This document shows, in pieces, positions 28,606 to 37,312 of a DNA stretch of 64,000 nt. A program made the position numbers and the translations under genes. Location: NCBI RefSeq assembly GCF_009909155.2, contig NZ_JAAAPM020000007.1, positions 62,001-126,000 on the forward strand. Reading direction: 5' to 3'. Source of the DNA: Flavobacterium undicola. Its GTDB lineage: Bacteria > Bacteroidota > Bacteroidia > Flavobacteriales > Flavobacteriaceae. How positions within the stretch are numbered: the first letter of the stretch is position 1; every line of letters begins with the position of its first letter. The notes under the pieces are model-generated. The model made no database searches and was not told the origin of the DNA. It saw only the letters and a program-made list of their open reading frames with translations.

Positions 28606-28982
28606 GATTGTATATCTAAGTTTGGATGGGGCAAAGGTACAAAGTTTTTTTTCAGAAGCTAATCAAGCTATTCACTTCAATATTGTCTTTTTAGAAGAAA
28701 GAGAAATAGATTTTAGACAAATGAAATTTCGAAAAATAGAAGTTGGCTAAAGTAATTCGGACTAAGGATTAGCGAAAAACAGCTTTTTCTTATTAATGTT
28801 ATTTTTTATATAAAAGTGTATTGTTTGTTAACTTGGATTGCTTTTTGAATTTAAAAAAACAATACATTTGTAGTGTTATTTGTTTGTAATATAGTTAGTT
28901 ATGTTTTTTTTTTTTTTTGTTTGGAAAAAGATAATTAATTAAGAATGCTGAAAGATTTTTGTAAAGCTAAAAAAAGAGGGAA
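28606..28982. other. Intergenic region with a 15-T homopolymer
   Basis: 377 bases between divergent trmD and the L,D-transpeptidase-like gene. TACATTTG at 28863-28870 is a -7 box for the latter. A run of 15 T at 28904-28918 lies in its predicted leader. No gene was found; an open frame overlapping trmD at 28523-28750 is a shadow. Confidence 0.6.
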
Positions 28983-29600
28983 ATGAAAAGAGTGATTTTA
29001 GGGATGCTTACAATTGGATTGCTTTGTAGTTTCGGATTTATATCAAAAAAGAATAAAACGACTTCAAGCATAATTCGATCATTAAATACGGCGACTACTG
29101 AAGAAAGGATTTTTGAACAAGTTACGAGAATAAAAGACTTAGTAAAAACGAATCCAAAATTCAATAATGAAATTGCCTTTCTACTTGATATGAGAATCAT
29201 GTCGGGGAAAAATCGCTTTTTTGTTTATGACCTAAAAAATGATAAGATTATTGATCAAGGCTTGGTTGCCCATGGTATTGGTTCCGGCTTGTATGGAGAG
29301 TTAAAATTTAGTAATGAAAATTATTCGTACTGCACTTCATTAGGAAAGTATTATATAGGCAAAAGTTATACAGGCGAATACGGAAAATCATATCGACTGC
29401 ACGGATTTGAAGAGACAAACAGTAATGCTTTTTCGAGAAGTATTGTATTGCATAAATACAATAAAGTACCTTATGAAGAGCAGAATAATATTATATGTAA
29501 TAGTTTAGGTTGTCCCATGGTAAATGAAACCTATTATAAAAGAATTGAAAAATTAATAGATGCTTCCAAAGGCAATATTATTCTGGATATTTACTATTGA
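28983..29600 (+). CDS. Murein L,D-transpeptidase catalytic-domain protein (YkuD_2 family)
   Basis: 205 residues with an N-terminal hydrophobic signal (MKRVILGMLTIGLLCSFGF). The catalytic site is NSLGCPMV with Cys177, supported by His140 in YRLHGFE and His157 in IVLHKY. The pattern fits the YkuD_2 branch common in Bacteroidota, thought to act on periplasmic peptidoglycan cross-links or lipoprotein anchoring; direct evidence for this branch is scarce. Alone in its transcript, behind a leader with a long T run. Confidence 0.85.
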   Translation: MKRVILGMLTIGLLCSFGFISKKNKTTSSIIRSLNTATTEERIFEQVTRIKDLVKTNPKFNNEIAFLLDMRIMSGKNRFFVYDLKNDKIIDQGLVAHGIGSGLYGELKFSNENYSYCTSLGKYYIGKSYTGEYGKSYRLHGFEETNSNAFSRSIVLHKYNKVPYEEQNNIICNSLGCPMVNETYYKRIEKLIDASKGNIILDIYY

Positions 29601-29724
29601 AATCTTTCTTATCGTTTGAACAGTTTTTGTTTTAATCAGGACAAAAGATTTTCTGGACTGATTTAGTTTATTTCTACTTCAAATTTTCTGTTTTGCACAT
29701 TGGCACATTCTCTAATTTAATTTG

Positions 29725-29732
29725 TAAATTTG
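29725..29732 (+). promoter_or_regulatory. -7 promoter box of the dual PPIase
   Basis: TAAATTTG matches TAnnTTTG 24 bases before the ATG at 29757. TTG elements upstream are at 22 and 29 bases, outside the usual spacing. Confidence 0.45.
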
Positions 29733-29756
29733 CACTTCAATAAAAATTATTAAATA

Positions 29757-30689
29757 ATGGAAAACGGTATATACGCTAAATTCAATACTTCAAAAGGAGC
29801 TATTTTAGTGAAATTAACACATGATTTAACCCCTGGAACGGTTGGTAACTTTGTAGCATTAGCTGAAGGAAACTTAGAAAACAAAGTAAAACCTCAAGGG
29901 ACAAAATATTACGATGGATTAACTTTTCACAGAGTAATTCCTGATTTTATGATTCAAGGAGGTTGTCCTCTAGGTTCAGGAACAGGAGATCCAGGGTATA
30001 AATTTGATGATGAGTTTCATCCAAGTTTAAAACATGACAAACCAGGAGTTTTAGCGATGGCAAATTCAGGGCCTGGAACAAACGGTTCTCAATTTTACAT
30101 TACTCACGTACCAACTTCTTGGTTAGACGGAAAACACACTGTTTTTGGTCAAGTAATCGAAGGTCAAGATATAGTTGATGCAATTGCTCAAGGAGATGCT
30201 TTAGAAGCACTAGAAATAGTTAGAGTAGGGGAAGAAGCTCAAAAATGGAATGCAGTTGAAGCTTTCCGTTCATTTGAAGGAAACCGTAAAAAACGTTTAG
30301 AAGCTGAAAAAAATGCTGCTGAAGAAGCAATGGAAAAATTAGCAGCTGGATTTGAAAAAACAGAAAGCGGTTTACGTTACCAATTCATCCAAAAAGGAGA
30401 GGGTAAAAAAGCGGAAAACGGAAAAACAGTTTCTGTACACTACACAGGACAATTACCTGACGGAAAAGTTTTTGATAGCTCTTACCCACGTAAAAAACCA
30501 ATCGAATTCCCATTAGGAAGAGGAAATGTAATTGAGGGATGGGACGAAGGTATTGCTTTGTTGCAAGTAGGAGATAAAGCTCGTTTTGTAATTCCTGCTC
30601 ACTTAGGATATGGATCTCGTGGAGCTGGAGGAGTAATTCCACCAAATGCTACTTTGATTTTTGACGTTGAATTGATGGACGTAAAATAA
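29757..30689 (+). CDS. Cyclophilin-FKBP fusion peptidyl-prolyl isomerase
   Basis: 310 residues with two prolyl isomerase domains of different folds. Residues 1-165 are a cyclophilin (YDGLTFHRVIPDFMIQGG with the catalytic Arg, NGSQFYITHVPTSWLDGKHTVFG). A charged helical linker (about 170-200, KRLEAEKNAAEEAMEKLAAG) leads to an FKBP domain (VSVHYTGQLPDGKVFDSS, PLGRGNVIEGWDEGI, GVIPPNATLIFDVELMDV). There is no signal peptide, so it is cytoplasmic. Cyclophilin-FKBP fusions of this order have been described from Flavobacterium and from apicomplexans. It probably helps fold nascent or stressed proteins. Single-gene unit with its own promoter box and terminator. Confidence 0.95.
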   Translation: MENGIYAKFNTSKGAILVKLTHDLTPGTVGNFVALAEGNLENKVKPQGTKYYDGLTFHRVIPDFMIQGGCPLGSGTGDPGYKFDDEFHPSLKHDKPGVLAMANSGPGTNGSQFYITHVPTSWLDGKHTVFGQVIEGQDIVDAIAQGDALEALEIVRVGEEAQKWNAVEAFRSFEGNRKKRLEAEKNAAEEAMEKLAAGFEKTESGLRYQFIQKGEGKKAENGKTVSVHYTGQLPDGKVFDSSYPRKKPIEFPLGRGNVIEGWDEGIALLQVGDKARFVIPAHLGYGSRGAGGVIPPNATLIFDVELMDVK

Positions 30690-30747
30690 TCTTTAGATTT
30701 AAGAATTCAGAACGCAGATTTTAGATTTCGGTTTTGATTCAAATAAT

Positions 30748-30781
30748 AAAAAGTGGTTTTCTAACTGGAAAACCACTTTTT
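30748..30781 (+). terminator. Bidirectional terminator
   Basis: AAAAAGTGGTTTTC and GAAAACCACTTTTT form a perfect 14-bp stem with a 6-base loop between two converging genes. Confidence 0.85.
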
Positions 30782-30837
30782 TTATATCTAAATTCTGCCT
30801 TCTCTATTCTGTTTTCTAAATTCTGTAATCTGCTTTC

Positions 30838-31401
30838 TTAGGATTTTTTCCACTTGATATTACAGCCAATGCTTGGTTTCTGGTTTGGATTAATACTTCT
30901 ATTGTATAAAACACCATCTATGGCACCTCGCAAATCACTACCGCTTAACGGAATTCCGTTTCCGGGACGGCTATCGTCCAGTTGTCCGCGATAGACTAAT
31001 TTGTCTTGTTGGTCAAACAAATAAAAATCAGGAGTGCAAGCAGCATTATAGGCCTTAGCGACTTCTTGGCTTTCATCATATAAATAAGGGAATTCAAAAT
31101 TATTCTCGAAAGCATATTCGGTCATCAATTCAGGGGCGTCTTGCGGATAATTTACCACATCATTACTTGAAATAGCAATGATGCCAATTCCTTGAACTCT
31201 ATAATCATTGGCAATTCGAACTACTTCTTTTATTACATGGTGCACAAAAGGACAATGATTGCAGATGAAAAACACCAATGTGCCTTTGTTTCCTTTTAAA
31301 TCAGCAAAAGAAAATTGTTCTGTATTGGATTTGGTGTCTTTTAAGTAAAATTCGGGAGCTTGAGTTCCTAATTCGAGCATATTAGATGGAGTTCGTGCCA
31401 T
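30838..31401 (-). CDS. Thioredoxin-fold peroxiredoxin-like protein (CxxC)
   Basis: 187 residues of the AhpC/TSA-like thioredoxin family. The redox motif is FFICNHCPFVHH with Cys-Asn-His-Cys. AACTPDFYLFD carries the cis-Pro. LVYRGQLDDSRPGNG is typical of the subgroup found widely in Bacteroidota. No signal peptide, so cytoplasmic. It likely reduces peroxides or disulfides; the exact partner is unknown. Confidence 0.88.
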   Translation of the reverse strand: MARTPSNMLELGTQAPEFYLKDTKSNTEQFSFADLKGNKGTLVFFICNHCPFVHHVIKEVVRIANDYRVQGIGIIAISSNDVVNYPQDAPELMTEYAFENNFEFPYLYDESQEVAKAYNAACTPDFYLFDQQDKLVYRGQLDDSRPGNGIPLSGSDLRGAIDGVLYNRSINPNQKPSIGCNIKWKKS

Positions 31402-31508
31402 TATTTTATTGTTTGTTTTAGAGTTTAAAGTTACTAAAATTGCGGGCTATTTGAATGGTATAAACTAATTTTGAATTAGTAATGTTTTTAAAATATTATA
31501 ATTGATTT

Positions 31509-31850
31509 ATGGAGAATAATTTGACTTGGGCTGAATTTGAAAAAGTAGCCATGTACGTTGGAACAATACTAGCAGTTAATGATTTTCCTGAAGCGAGAAA
31601 GCCTGCTTTTCAATTGACTATTGATTTTGGCGAAGTCATCGGAATCAGAAAAACTTCGGCGCAAATCACCAAAAGATATTCTAAAGACGAACTTTTGAAT
31701 CGTCAAATTGTTGCTGTAGTCAATTTTCCTAAAAAGCAAATAGGGAAATTTATGAGTGAATGTCTTGTTTTAGGTGCGGTAGGTGAAGAAGGAGATGTTA
31801 TCCTATTAGCTCCTGATTTCAAGATTGAAAATGGTTTGCGAATAGGATAA
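31509..31850 (+). CDS. csaA: tRNA-binding protein CsaA
   Basis: 113 residues, a dimeric OB-fold protein of the EMAP-II/Trbp111 type. LTWAEFEKVAMYVGTILAVNDFPEARKPAF is the family start, with IGIRKTSAQITKRY and VNFPKKQIGKFMSECLVLGA following. B. subtilis CsaA binds tRNA and has chaperone-like activity in protein export. Its stop lies 8 bases from the converging sulfurtransferase stop. Confidence 0.93.
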   Translation: MENNLTWAEFEKVAMYVGTILAVNDFPEARKPAFQLTIDFGEVIGIRKTSAQITKRYSKDELLNRQIVAVVNFPKKQIGKFMSECLVLGAVGEEGDVILLAPDFKIENGLRIG

Positions 31851-31858
31851 CTGCTTTT

Positions 31859-32662
31859 TTATTTTTCTATTGGTAAATCGTGGTCTTGTCCCCATTCGGT
31901 CCAGGAACCGTCATAAACTGCTTTTAGGTTGTTTGACGAAATTAATTCGTAAGCAATTAAATCAATACAAGCTGTAATTCCGGAACCGCAAGAGAAATAT
32001 AACGGCTGGTCTTGATGTGGGAGTATGTGTCTTAGCTCTTCTTTAGGTAGAAAATGACCATCTTTTATAACTTGAGAAAAAGGTAAGTTTACGGAATTAG
32101 GGATGTGTCCGCTTCTTAGTCCTTCTCGAGGTTCTTCGGTTTCGGCATTAAAGCGGTCTGAAGAACGTGCGTCAATTACAATGGCTTCTTTTGAAGTAAC
32201 ATTATGTAAAATCTGAAATTTGTTTTTAAACATTTCTGACTTGAAGTGAACTTCGAAATCTCCTTCTCTAAATGATTTTGCACCCACTTTTTCGGTAGCT
32301 AAACCTTCTTTTGTCCAGGCAGGAAATCCTCCATCGAGTACCCATACATTTTCATGTCCCATACTTTTGAATAGATACCATGCTCTTGGACTCGAATAGA
32401 TTCCTTTAGTGTCATAAACCACAATTTTACTATGTTTATTGATTCCAAGTTTTCTTGCTTCGGCAGCAAAAGCTTCTGGTTTTGGTAAGGTATTGGGTAA
32501 TGAGGTTGAAATATCACTAAATTTATTTTTAATATCAAAAGTTCGGGCTCCAATGATTTGTAAATCATGAGGAGGAGTGTCCAAAACTGCATCCAGAATT
32601 ATTAATTCAGGATTGTTGATGTTTTCTTGAAGCCAGTTTACAGATACAATTGGAATTTTCAT
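31859..32662 (-). CDS. Sulfurtransferase (thiosulfate/3-mercaptopyruvate)
   Basis: 267 residues with two rhodanese domains. The second holds the active-site loop FSCGSGITACI; the CGSG(I/V)TA form is typical of 3-mercaptopyruvate sulfurtransferases. RSSDRFNAETEEPREGLRSGHIPNSVNLP is the conserved pre-loop region. The first domain is inactive, without a catalytic Cys (KIVVYDTKGIYSSPRAWYLFK). No signal peptide. It donates sulfane sulfur in the cytoplasm. Confidence 0.92.
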   Translation of the reverse strand: MKIPIVSVNWLQENINNPELIILDAVLDTPPHDLQIIGARTFDIKNKFSDISTSLPNTLPKPEAFAAEARKLGINKHSKIVVYDTKGIYSSPRAWYLFKSMGHENVWVLDGGFPAWTKEGLATEKVGAKSFREGDFEVHFKSEMFKNKFQILHNVTSKEAIVIDARSSDRFNAETEEPREGLRSGHIPNSVNLPFSQVIKDGHFLPKEELRHILPHQDQPLYFSCGSGITACIDLIAYELISSNNLKAVYDGSWTEWGQDHDLPIEK

Positions 32663-32805
32663 AGGGATGTTTTTTTTATTGTTAATTGAAAAAAGCTATA
32701 CTAAGATACAAAATTGGAAGTTAACTTGTTTTGTTTTTCTATAATGCAAAAAGTCCAAAAACCGAATGATTTTTGGACTTAAAGTATTGTTGTGATTTCT
32801 AGGAA

Positions 32806-33189
32806 TTAAATATCGTCAAAATCAATATCTGTAAAACTAGAGGTTTCTGGAATAGATCCGTCAGCAGTCATTCTTTCAGAAGCATATTCTTTTTTGAAAT
32901 CTTTTTGGTGTCTTTCAGAGATTACTTCTTCTCCTTTGTGGTTTAAAACGTAAGAAGTCATTTCTTCAAGGATTTCGGTGAAAGCAGCAAAATCTTCTTT
33001 GTATAAATATATTTTGTGTTTTTTAAAATGAAATGAACCATCTTCTTCAGTGAATTTTTTACTTTCGGTAATGGTAATATAATAATCATCCGCTTTTGTA
33101 GCTCTCACATCGAAGAAATAGGTTCTTCGTCCTGCACGTAAAACTTTAGAAAAGATTTCTTCTTTTTCTAACATGTCATTTTCTCTCAT
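32806..33189 (-). CDS. DUF3276 / PUR-domain nucleic-acid-binding protein
   Basis: 127 residues with a central PUR-type repeat: EEIFSKVLRAGRRTYFFDVRATKADDYYITITESKK and FKKHKIYLYKEDFAAFTEILEEM. The family is known in Bacteroidota and Borrelia as a small relative of eukaryotic Pur-alpha, which binds single-stranded nucleic acid as a dimer. The acidic tail (TDIDFDDI) is characteristic. The start may be five codons downstream at MLEKEEIF (33174). Physiological role uncertain. Confidence 0.85.
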   Translation of the reverse strand: MRENDMLEKEEIFSKVLRAGRRTYFFDVRATKADDYYITITESKKFTEEDGSFHFKKHKIYLYKEDFAAFTEILEEMTSYVLNHKGEEVISERHQKDFKKEYASERMTADGSIPETSSFTDIDFDDI

Positions 33190-33261
33190 AATCCGTTCTA
33201 TACAATAATATGGTTGTTAATTGAACCCAAAAATGATAAAAATATATTTATTAAGCAACAT

Positions 33262-35022
33262 TTAAAGTAATTCTTTTTCAGAAAGTTGTTTTAAATAGAG
33301 TGATGCATAATAGCCTTCCTGATTTATTAACTGGTTATGAGAACCTTGTTGAATAATTTTTCCGTTTTCAAGAATTAGGATTCTATCAGCATTTTTTGCT
33401 GAAGATACACGATGGCTGACAATAATGGTTGTTTTGTCTTTGCAAATGGCGTTTAGGTTGTTTAAAATAGCCTCTTCGGTTTCGGTATCAACCGCTGATA
33501 AACAGTCGTCAAACAATAAAATAGGCGGGTTTTTGATAATAGCTCTCGCTATAGAAACACGTTGCTTTTGTCCGCCCGAAAGGGTAATTCCTCTTTCGCC
33601 AAGAATCGTCTCGTATTGCTTGTTGAAACCCATAATGTTATCGTGTACCACAGCATTTTTGGCGGCAGCCATAACCTCTTCAATTTCGGCATCTTCTTTA
33701 CCAAATTTGATGTTGTTTTTAATGCTATCCGAAAATAAAAAAGCATCCTGAGGGACAATTCCAATGCTGTTTCGCAAATCAAATAAGTTCAAACGGCTAA
33801 TTTCCTGTTCGTCAATTTTTACCGCTCCTTGGGTTACATCGTACATACGGGAAATTAGAGATAAAATAGTCGATTTCCCGGAACCTGTTTTCCCAAGTAT
33901 CGCAAGCGTTTCTCCTTTGTGTACCGTAAACGAAATATCTTGAAGCGCATTAATATTAGTGTCTTCATAGGTGTAACTCACATTTTCGAATGTGATTGTT
34001 CCTCCTATTGTAGATTTCTCAGGATTGTTATTTTTAATTTCGGGTTCTATTTTTAGAAACTCATTCAATCTTTTTTGGGAAGCTTCTGCTTCTTGAACCA
34101 TTGAAGAAACCCAGCCTAATGATGCTACTGGCCAAGTTAGCATATTGACATATAAAATAAATTCGGCAATAGTTCCAATGCTTTTTATGGTTCCTTGAAT
34201 GTACATTAACCCACCAAAATAAATCACGACTAAGTTGCTGATTCCGATTAAGGCTAACATTAAAGGACCAAATAAGGATTGAACTTTGGCTAAATCCAAG
34301 CTTTTACTTTTGCTTTCTAAAGAAAGGGCATGCATATTATCCTGATGTTGATTTTCTAAAGAATAGGCTTTTATTACGCGAACTCCCGAGAATATTTCTT
34401 GGGAAAAACTAGAAACTTTAGATAAATATTGCTGAAAAGTGGTGCTTCGGATATTGATTTCGGTACTTAGTTTAAAGATAGCATACGATAAAAGAGGCAA
34501 TGGTAAAAGGGTGTACAAAGTAAGCAATGGCGATACTCTGTACATGAAAATAATAACGATAGCAAAACGAATGATGGTGTTAATGGTGTACATAACAGCC
34601 GGTCCTACATACATTCTTACTTTTGAAATATCCTCGCTTATACGATTCATCAAATCTCCGGTACGGTTTTTTTTGTAGAAGTTTTGAGACAGGCTTTCGT
34701 ATTGTCTGAAAACTTCATTTTTTAAGTCAAATTCAATATGACGTGACATCACAATCAAGGTTTGACGCATTAAAAAGGTTAGAAATCCGGCAATGATGGT
34801 GGTAGCGATGATGAGTAAAATATTATTTACTAATTGGTCTTGGATAACCGAATTAGATATGCCTTTATTTTTGGCAAAATCTTCGATTGATGCAAAGGAT
34901 TTACTAATTAATTTAGGAGTAAAAAGTGAAAATATTTGTGCTACAATAGTAAATACAATTCCTAAGATAAAACGGTATTTGTATTTAATAAAATATTTAT
35001 TGAGATAGAGTAATTCTTTCAT
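33262..35022 (-). CDS. ABC exporter, MsbA-like (fused permease and ATPase)
   Basis: 586 residues: six transmembrane segments (1-315) followed by the nucleotide-binding domain. Walker A is GKTGSGKST, the Q-loop follows at GIVPQDAFLF, the signature is LSGGQKQRV, Walker B is ILLFDDCLSAVD (Asp in place of the usual Glu after the Walker B Asp) and the H-loop is IIVSHRVSS. The apparent DD instead of DE is a variation that can slow ATP hydrolysis; in half-transporters it hints at a heterodimer partner. Works as dimer at the inner membrane, exporting lipid or drug. CAAAGATA at 35052-35059 is the likely -7 box. Confidence 0.92.
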   Translation of the reverse strand: MKELLYLNKYFIKYKYRFILGIVFTIVAQIFSLFTPKLISKSFASIEDFAKNKGISNSVIQDQLVNNILLIIATTIIAGFLTFLMRQTLIVMSRHIEFDLKNEVFRQYESLSQNFYKKNRTGDLMNRISEDISKVRMYVGPAVMYTINTIIRFAIVIIFMYRVSPLLTLYTLLPLPLLSYAIFKLSTEINIRSTTFQQYLSKVSSFSQEIFSGVRVIKAYSLENQHQDNMHALSLESKSKSLDLAKVQSLFGPLMLALIGISNLVVIYFGGLMYIQGTIKSIGTIAEFILYVNMLTWPVASLGWVSSMVQEAEASQKRLNEFLKIEPEIKNNNPEKSTIGGTITFENVSYTYEDTNINALQDISFTVHKGETLAILGKTGSGKSTILSLISRMYDVTQGAVKIDEQEISRLNLFDLRNSIGIVPQDAFLFSDSIKNNIKFGKEDAEIEEVMAAAKNAVVHDNIMGFNKQYETILGERGITLSGGQKQRVSIARAIIKNPPILLFDDCLSAVDTETEEAILNNLNAICKDKTTIIVSHRVSSAKNADRILILENGKIIQQGSHNQLINQEGYYASLYLKQLSEKELL

Positions 35023-35404
35023 TTCTAGACTAGGCTGTATTTTATAAAAAACAAAGATATAGCTTTAAAAGTAAAATTGTTAGCTGTTCGTAAGCTGTTA
35101 AGTCTCATTTAACGTTTCATTAATGAAAGTGTAAAGGGGAAAAAAGAAAATATAAATTTATCTGAATTTTACACAAATTGCACGAATTAGCACAAATTTG
35201 GATGAAATAAATCTCACGAATCTGTCTAAAGCAGATAAAATTTGTGGAATTTCTTTTTAGAATCAAAGTAATATTCGTGATAATAGGTGTTAATTCGTGT
35301 CAAAAATAACTGCTACGTTTGTCCTGCTTTTTATGGCTTTTAATTTTATTTTGAAAAAGGAAATCCTTATTTTTGCAGACTAATTTAATAAAAGTTCTTA
35401 CAAG
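35023..35404. other. Intergenic region with MITE-like repeat
   Basis: 382 bases between divergent genes. The centre is the repeat at 35165-35306, and TATTTTTG at 35368-35375 may be the nusB -7 box (TTG at 14 bases, so a poor -33). Nothing else seen. Confidence 0.55.
35165..35306. repeat. MITE-like element with degenerate terminal inverted repeats
   Basis: TTTTACACAAATTGCACGAATTA on the left (35167-35189) and TAATTCGTGTCAAAA on the right (35291-35305) are inverted relatives, with inner CACGAAT/ATTCGTG pairs. The element has no coding capacity and resembles the CACGAATT spacer repeats frequent in flavobacterial genomes. Confidence 0.55.
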
Positions 35405-36349
35405 GTGGTAAATAGACGACACATTCGCGTTAAAGTTATGCAAACCATTTATGCGATGCATCAAAATGGCTCTGATAACCTGGAAAAGGAAGAAAAATTC
35501 CTTTTTTACAGTATCGATAATATTCAAGATTTATACCTTACAATGATTTCTTCTTTGTTAGAAATATGTAAAAAAGAAACACAATTTTTGCATTTATCTA
35601 GTCAGAAACATTTAGCTACTGCAGCTGAACGTAAACCGAACGAAAAATTCATTAAGAACAGCATTTTCGAAATTCTTGCCGAAAACAATTCTTTAAGCAT
35701 TGCTCTAGAAACCAGAAAAATTGATGCTTGGCATTTGCATGAGGATTATATAGCGTTGTTATTAACTGCTATAAAAGAGAGTTCTTACTATCAAACTTAC
35801 ATGAGTAATCCAACACGCTCGTTTGAAGAAGACCGACAGTTGATTATGGATTTATTTACTGAAGTAATTGTTCCAAATGAGAAATTGTACGAGTTCTTGG
35901 AAGACGATAAGCTGACTTGGATTGATGATATTCCGATGGTGAATACACAAATCATCAAGCAATTGAAAGCGATGAAACCTATCGAAAATGATAATTTCAG
36001 AGTGCCAAAATTGTACAAAGACAATGAAGACAAGGATTTTGTTAAAGATTTGTTTCGTAAAACGGTGTTGAACGAAGCAGAATTAGCGAAAGAATTTGTA
36101 GACAAAACACCTAACTGGGATAGCGATAGAATTGCTGAGGTTGATACTATTATTTTAAAAATGGCAATTTGCGAATTTTTGAAATTCCCATCTATTCCCG
36201 TGAAAGTAACTTTGAACGAATATTTAGAATTAGCTAAAGAATATTCTACTCCTAAAAGTAGTATTTTTATCAATGGAATTTTAGATAATCTTGTTAAAGA
36301 ATTAGAGTCTAGTAAAAAAATGATTAAAGCCGGTCGCGGTTTAATGTAA
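35405..36349 (+). CDS. nusB: Transcription antitermination factor NusB with large insertion
   Basis: 314 residues, more than twice the usual NusB length (about 140). It starts at GTG 35405 with VNRRHIRVKVMQTIYAMHQ, the NusB N-terminal helix. About 150 residues of helical insertion follow. The conserved C-terminal half then resumes with DRIAEVDTIILKMAICEFLKFPSIPVKVTLNEYLELAKEYSTPKSSIFINGILDNL. The insertion is normal for Bacteroidota. NusB with NusE supports rRNA antitermination. It is followed 33 bases later by yajC, probably in one transcript. Confidence 0.95.
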   Translation: MVNRRHIRVKVMQTIYAMHQNGSDNLEKEEKFLFYSIDNIQDLYLTMISSLLEICKKETQFLHLSSQKHLATAAERKPNEKFIKNSIFEILAENNSLSIALETRKIDAWHLHEDYIALLLTAIKESSYYQTYMSNPTRSFEEDRQLIMDLFTEVIVPNEKLYEFLEDDKLTWIDDIPMVNTQIIKQLKAMKPIENDNFRVPKLYKDNEDKDFVKDLFRKTVLNEAELAKEFVDKTPNWDSDRIAEVDTIILKMAICEFLKFPSIPVKVTLNEYLELAKEYSTPKSSIFINGILDNLVKELESSKKMIKAGRGLM

Positions 36350-36382
36350 TATTTATAAATTTAAAAAAAAGAATTAAAAATT

Positions 36383-36655
36383 ATGGGTCAATTAACTCAA
36401 TTTGCGCCGTTTATCTTAATGTTTGTGGTTATCTATTTCTTTATGATTAGACCACAACAAAAAAGAGCAAAACAAGAAAAAGAATTTGAAGCTAGCTTAA
36501 AAGTAGGTGATAAAATTATTACTAAAAGTGGTCTTCACGGTAAGGTAGCTGAACTAGCCGATACTACTGTAGTTATTGAAACTATGGCTGGAAAATTAAA
36601 AATGGAGCGTACTGCGATTTCTATGGAAATGAGTGCTGCATTAGCAAAAAAATAA
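36383..36655 (+). CDS. yajC: Preprotein translocase subunit YajC
   Basis: 90 residues with one N-terminal membrane helix (FAPFILMFVVIYFFMIRPQQKRAKQ) and the cytoplasmic domain containing LKVGDKIITKSGLHGKVAEL. It associates with SecDF in the inner membrane; here secDF is far away at 61 kb. Cotranscribed with nusB. Confidence 0.97.
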   Translation: MGQLTQFAPFILMFVVIYFFMIRPQQKRAKQEKEFEASLKVGDKIITKSGLHGKVAELADTTVVIETMAGKLKMERTAISMEMSAALAKK

Positions 36656-36672
36656 TTCAATATTTTTTTATA

Positions 36673-36712
36673 GTAAAAGCCCCAAATCTTTCAGTAGAAT
36701 TGGGGCTTTTAC
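36673..36712 (+). terminator. nusB-yajC terminator
   Basis: GTAAAAGCCCCAA and TTGGGGCTTTTAC make a perfect 13-bp stem with a 14-base loop, 17 bases after the yajC stop. Also usable for the converging Lys-rich gene. Confidence 0.85.
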
Positions 36713-36728
36713 TTGTTTGAAAATGACA

Positions 36729-37178
36729 TTATTTCTTCTTGCTTTTATTTTTTTTGATTTTCTTTTCTTTTTTAGATTTTTTCTTCGCTTTTTTCTCTTT
36801 GGCCTTCGCTTTTAGTTTTGCTTTTTTGACTTTTTCTTTCTTGGCTTTCTTGGCTTTTGCTTTCGCTTTTTTTGCCTTCGCCTTTGCTTTTTCTTTAGCG
36901 TTCGCTTTTAAAGCTTTCTTTTTTTCTTTGTCTTTCATCTTTTTCTTGTTTTCTTTTTTTGTGATGGCTAGGTCGTCGTTTTCAATTGTTTCTGTAGCTG
37001 TTACCTCCTCGGTTGCTGCTGGGGTTTCGTCAATAATTGCCGAAAGGATTTCTTCTGTTATTACAACAACTGGTTTTTGTTTTGTTCTTGAATTTCTGGT
37101 TGCAGGTTTTACTTCTTTTAATGGTTCTTGAGGAGGAGCTTCATTTGCTTCTTTGTTGTTTGTCTCTTTTTTAATCAT
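36729..37178 (-). CDS. Lysine/alanine-rich low-complexity protein
   Basis: 149 residues. The first 70 are acidic and mixed (PPQEPLKEVKPATRNSRTKQ), while residues 75-149 consist almost only of Lys, Ala and Glu in short repeats such as KKAKAKAKKAKKEKV, ending KKNKSKKK. It resembles histone H1-like tails that bind DNA or polyphosphate, but composition alone proves nothing. Codon choice (AAA/AAG, GCG/GCA mixing) and the continuous frame support a real gene. The opposite-strand frame is a Phe/Ala-rich shadow. Confidence 0.7.
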   Translation of the reverse strand: MIKKETNNKEANEAPPQEPLKEVKPATRNSRTKQKPVVVITEEILSAIIDETPAATEEVTATETIENDDLAITKKENKKKMKDKEKKKALKANAKEKAKAKAKKAKAKAKKAKKEKVKKAKLKAKAKEKKAKKKSKKEKKIKKNKSKKK

Positions 37179-37280
37179 TTTGTTAAAATATTTATATTAA
37201 TATATTTAATGTTATGTAATTGTAAAATTAATGTAAGTGAAAATACAATTTATAAATGGTTTTTCAATGTTAATTTTTTT

Positions 37281-37308
37281 TTAAGGCTGGACTGAAGTCC
37301 AGCCTTAA
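37281..37308 (-). terminator. Hairpin downstream of pepT repeats
   Basis: TTAAGGCTGGACT and AGTCCAGCCTTAA form a perfect 13-bp stem with a 2-base centre, bordered by T and A tracts. It probably ends the pepT transcript on the minus strand. Confidence 0.6.
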
Positions 37309-37312
37309 AAAA

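Noticed and set aside
36739..37131. Phe/Ala-rich 130-aa open frame on the plus strand
   Set aside because: It is the antisense shadow of the lysine-rich gene: complementary TTT/TTC codons produce the Phe runs. No promoter or family likeness.
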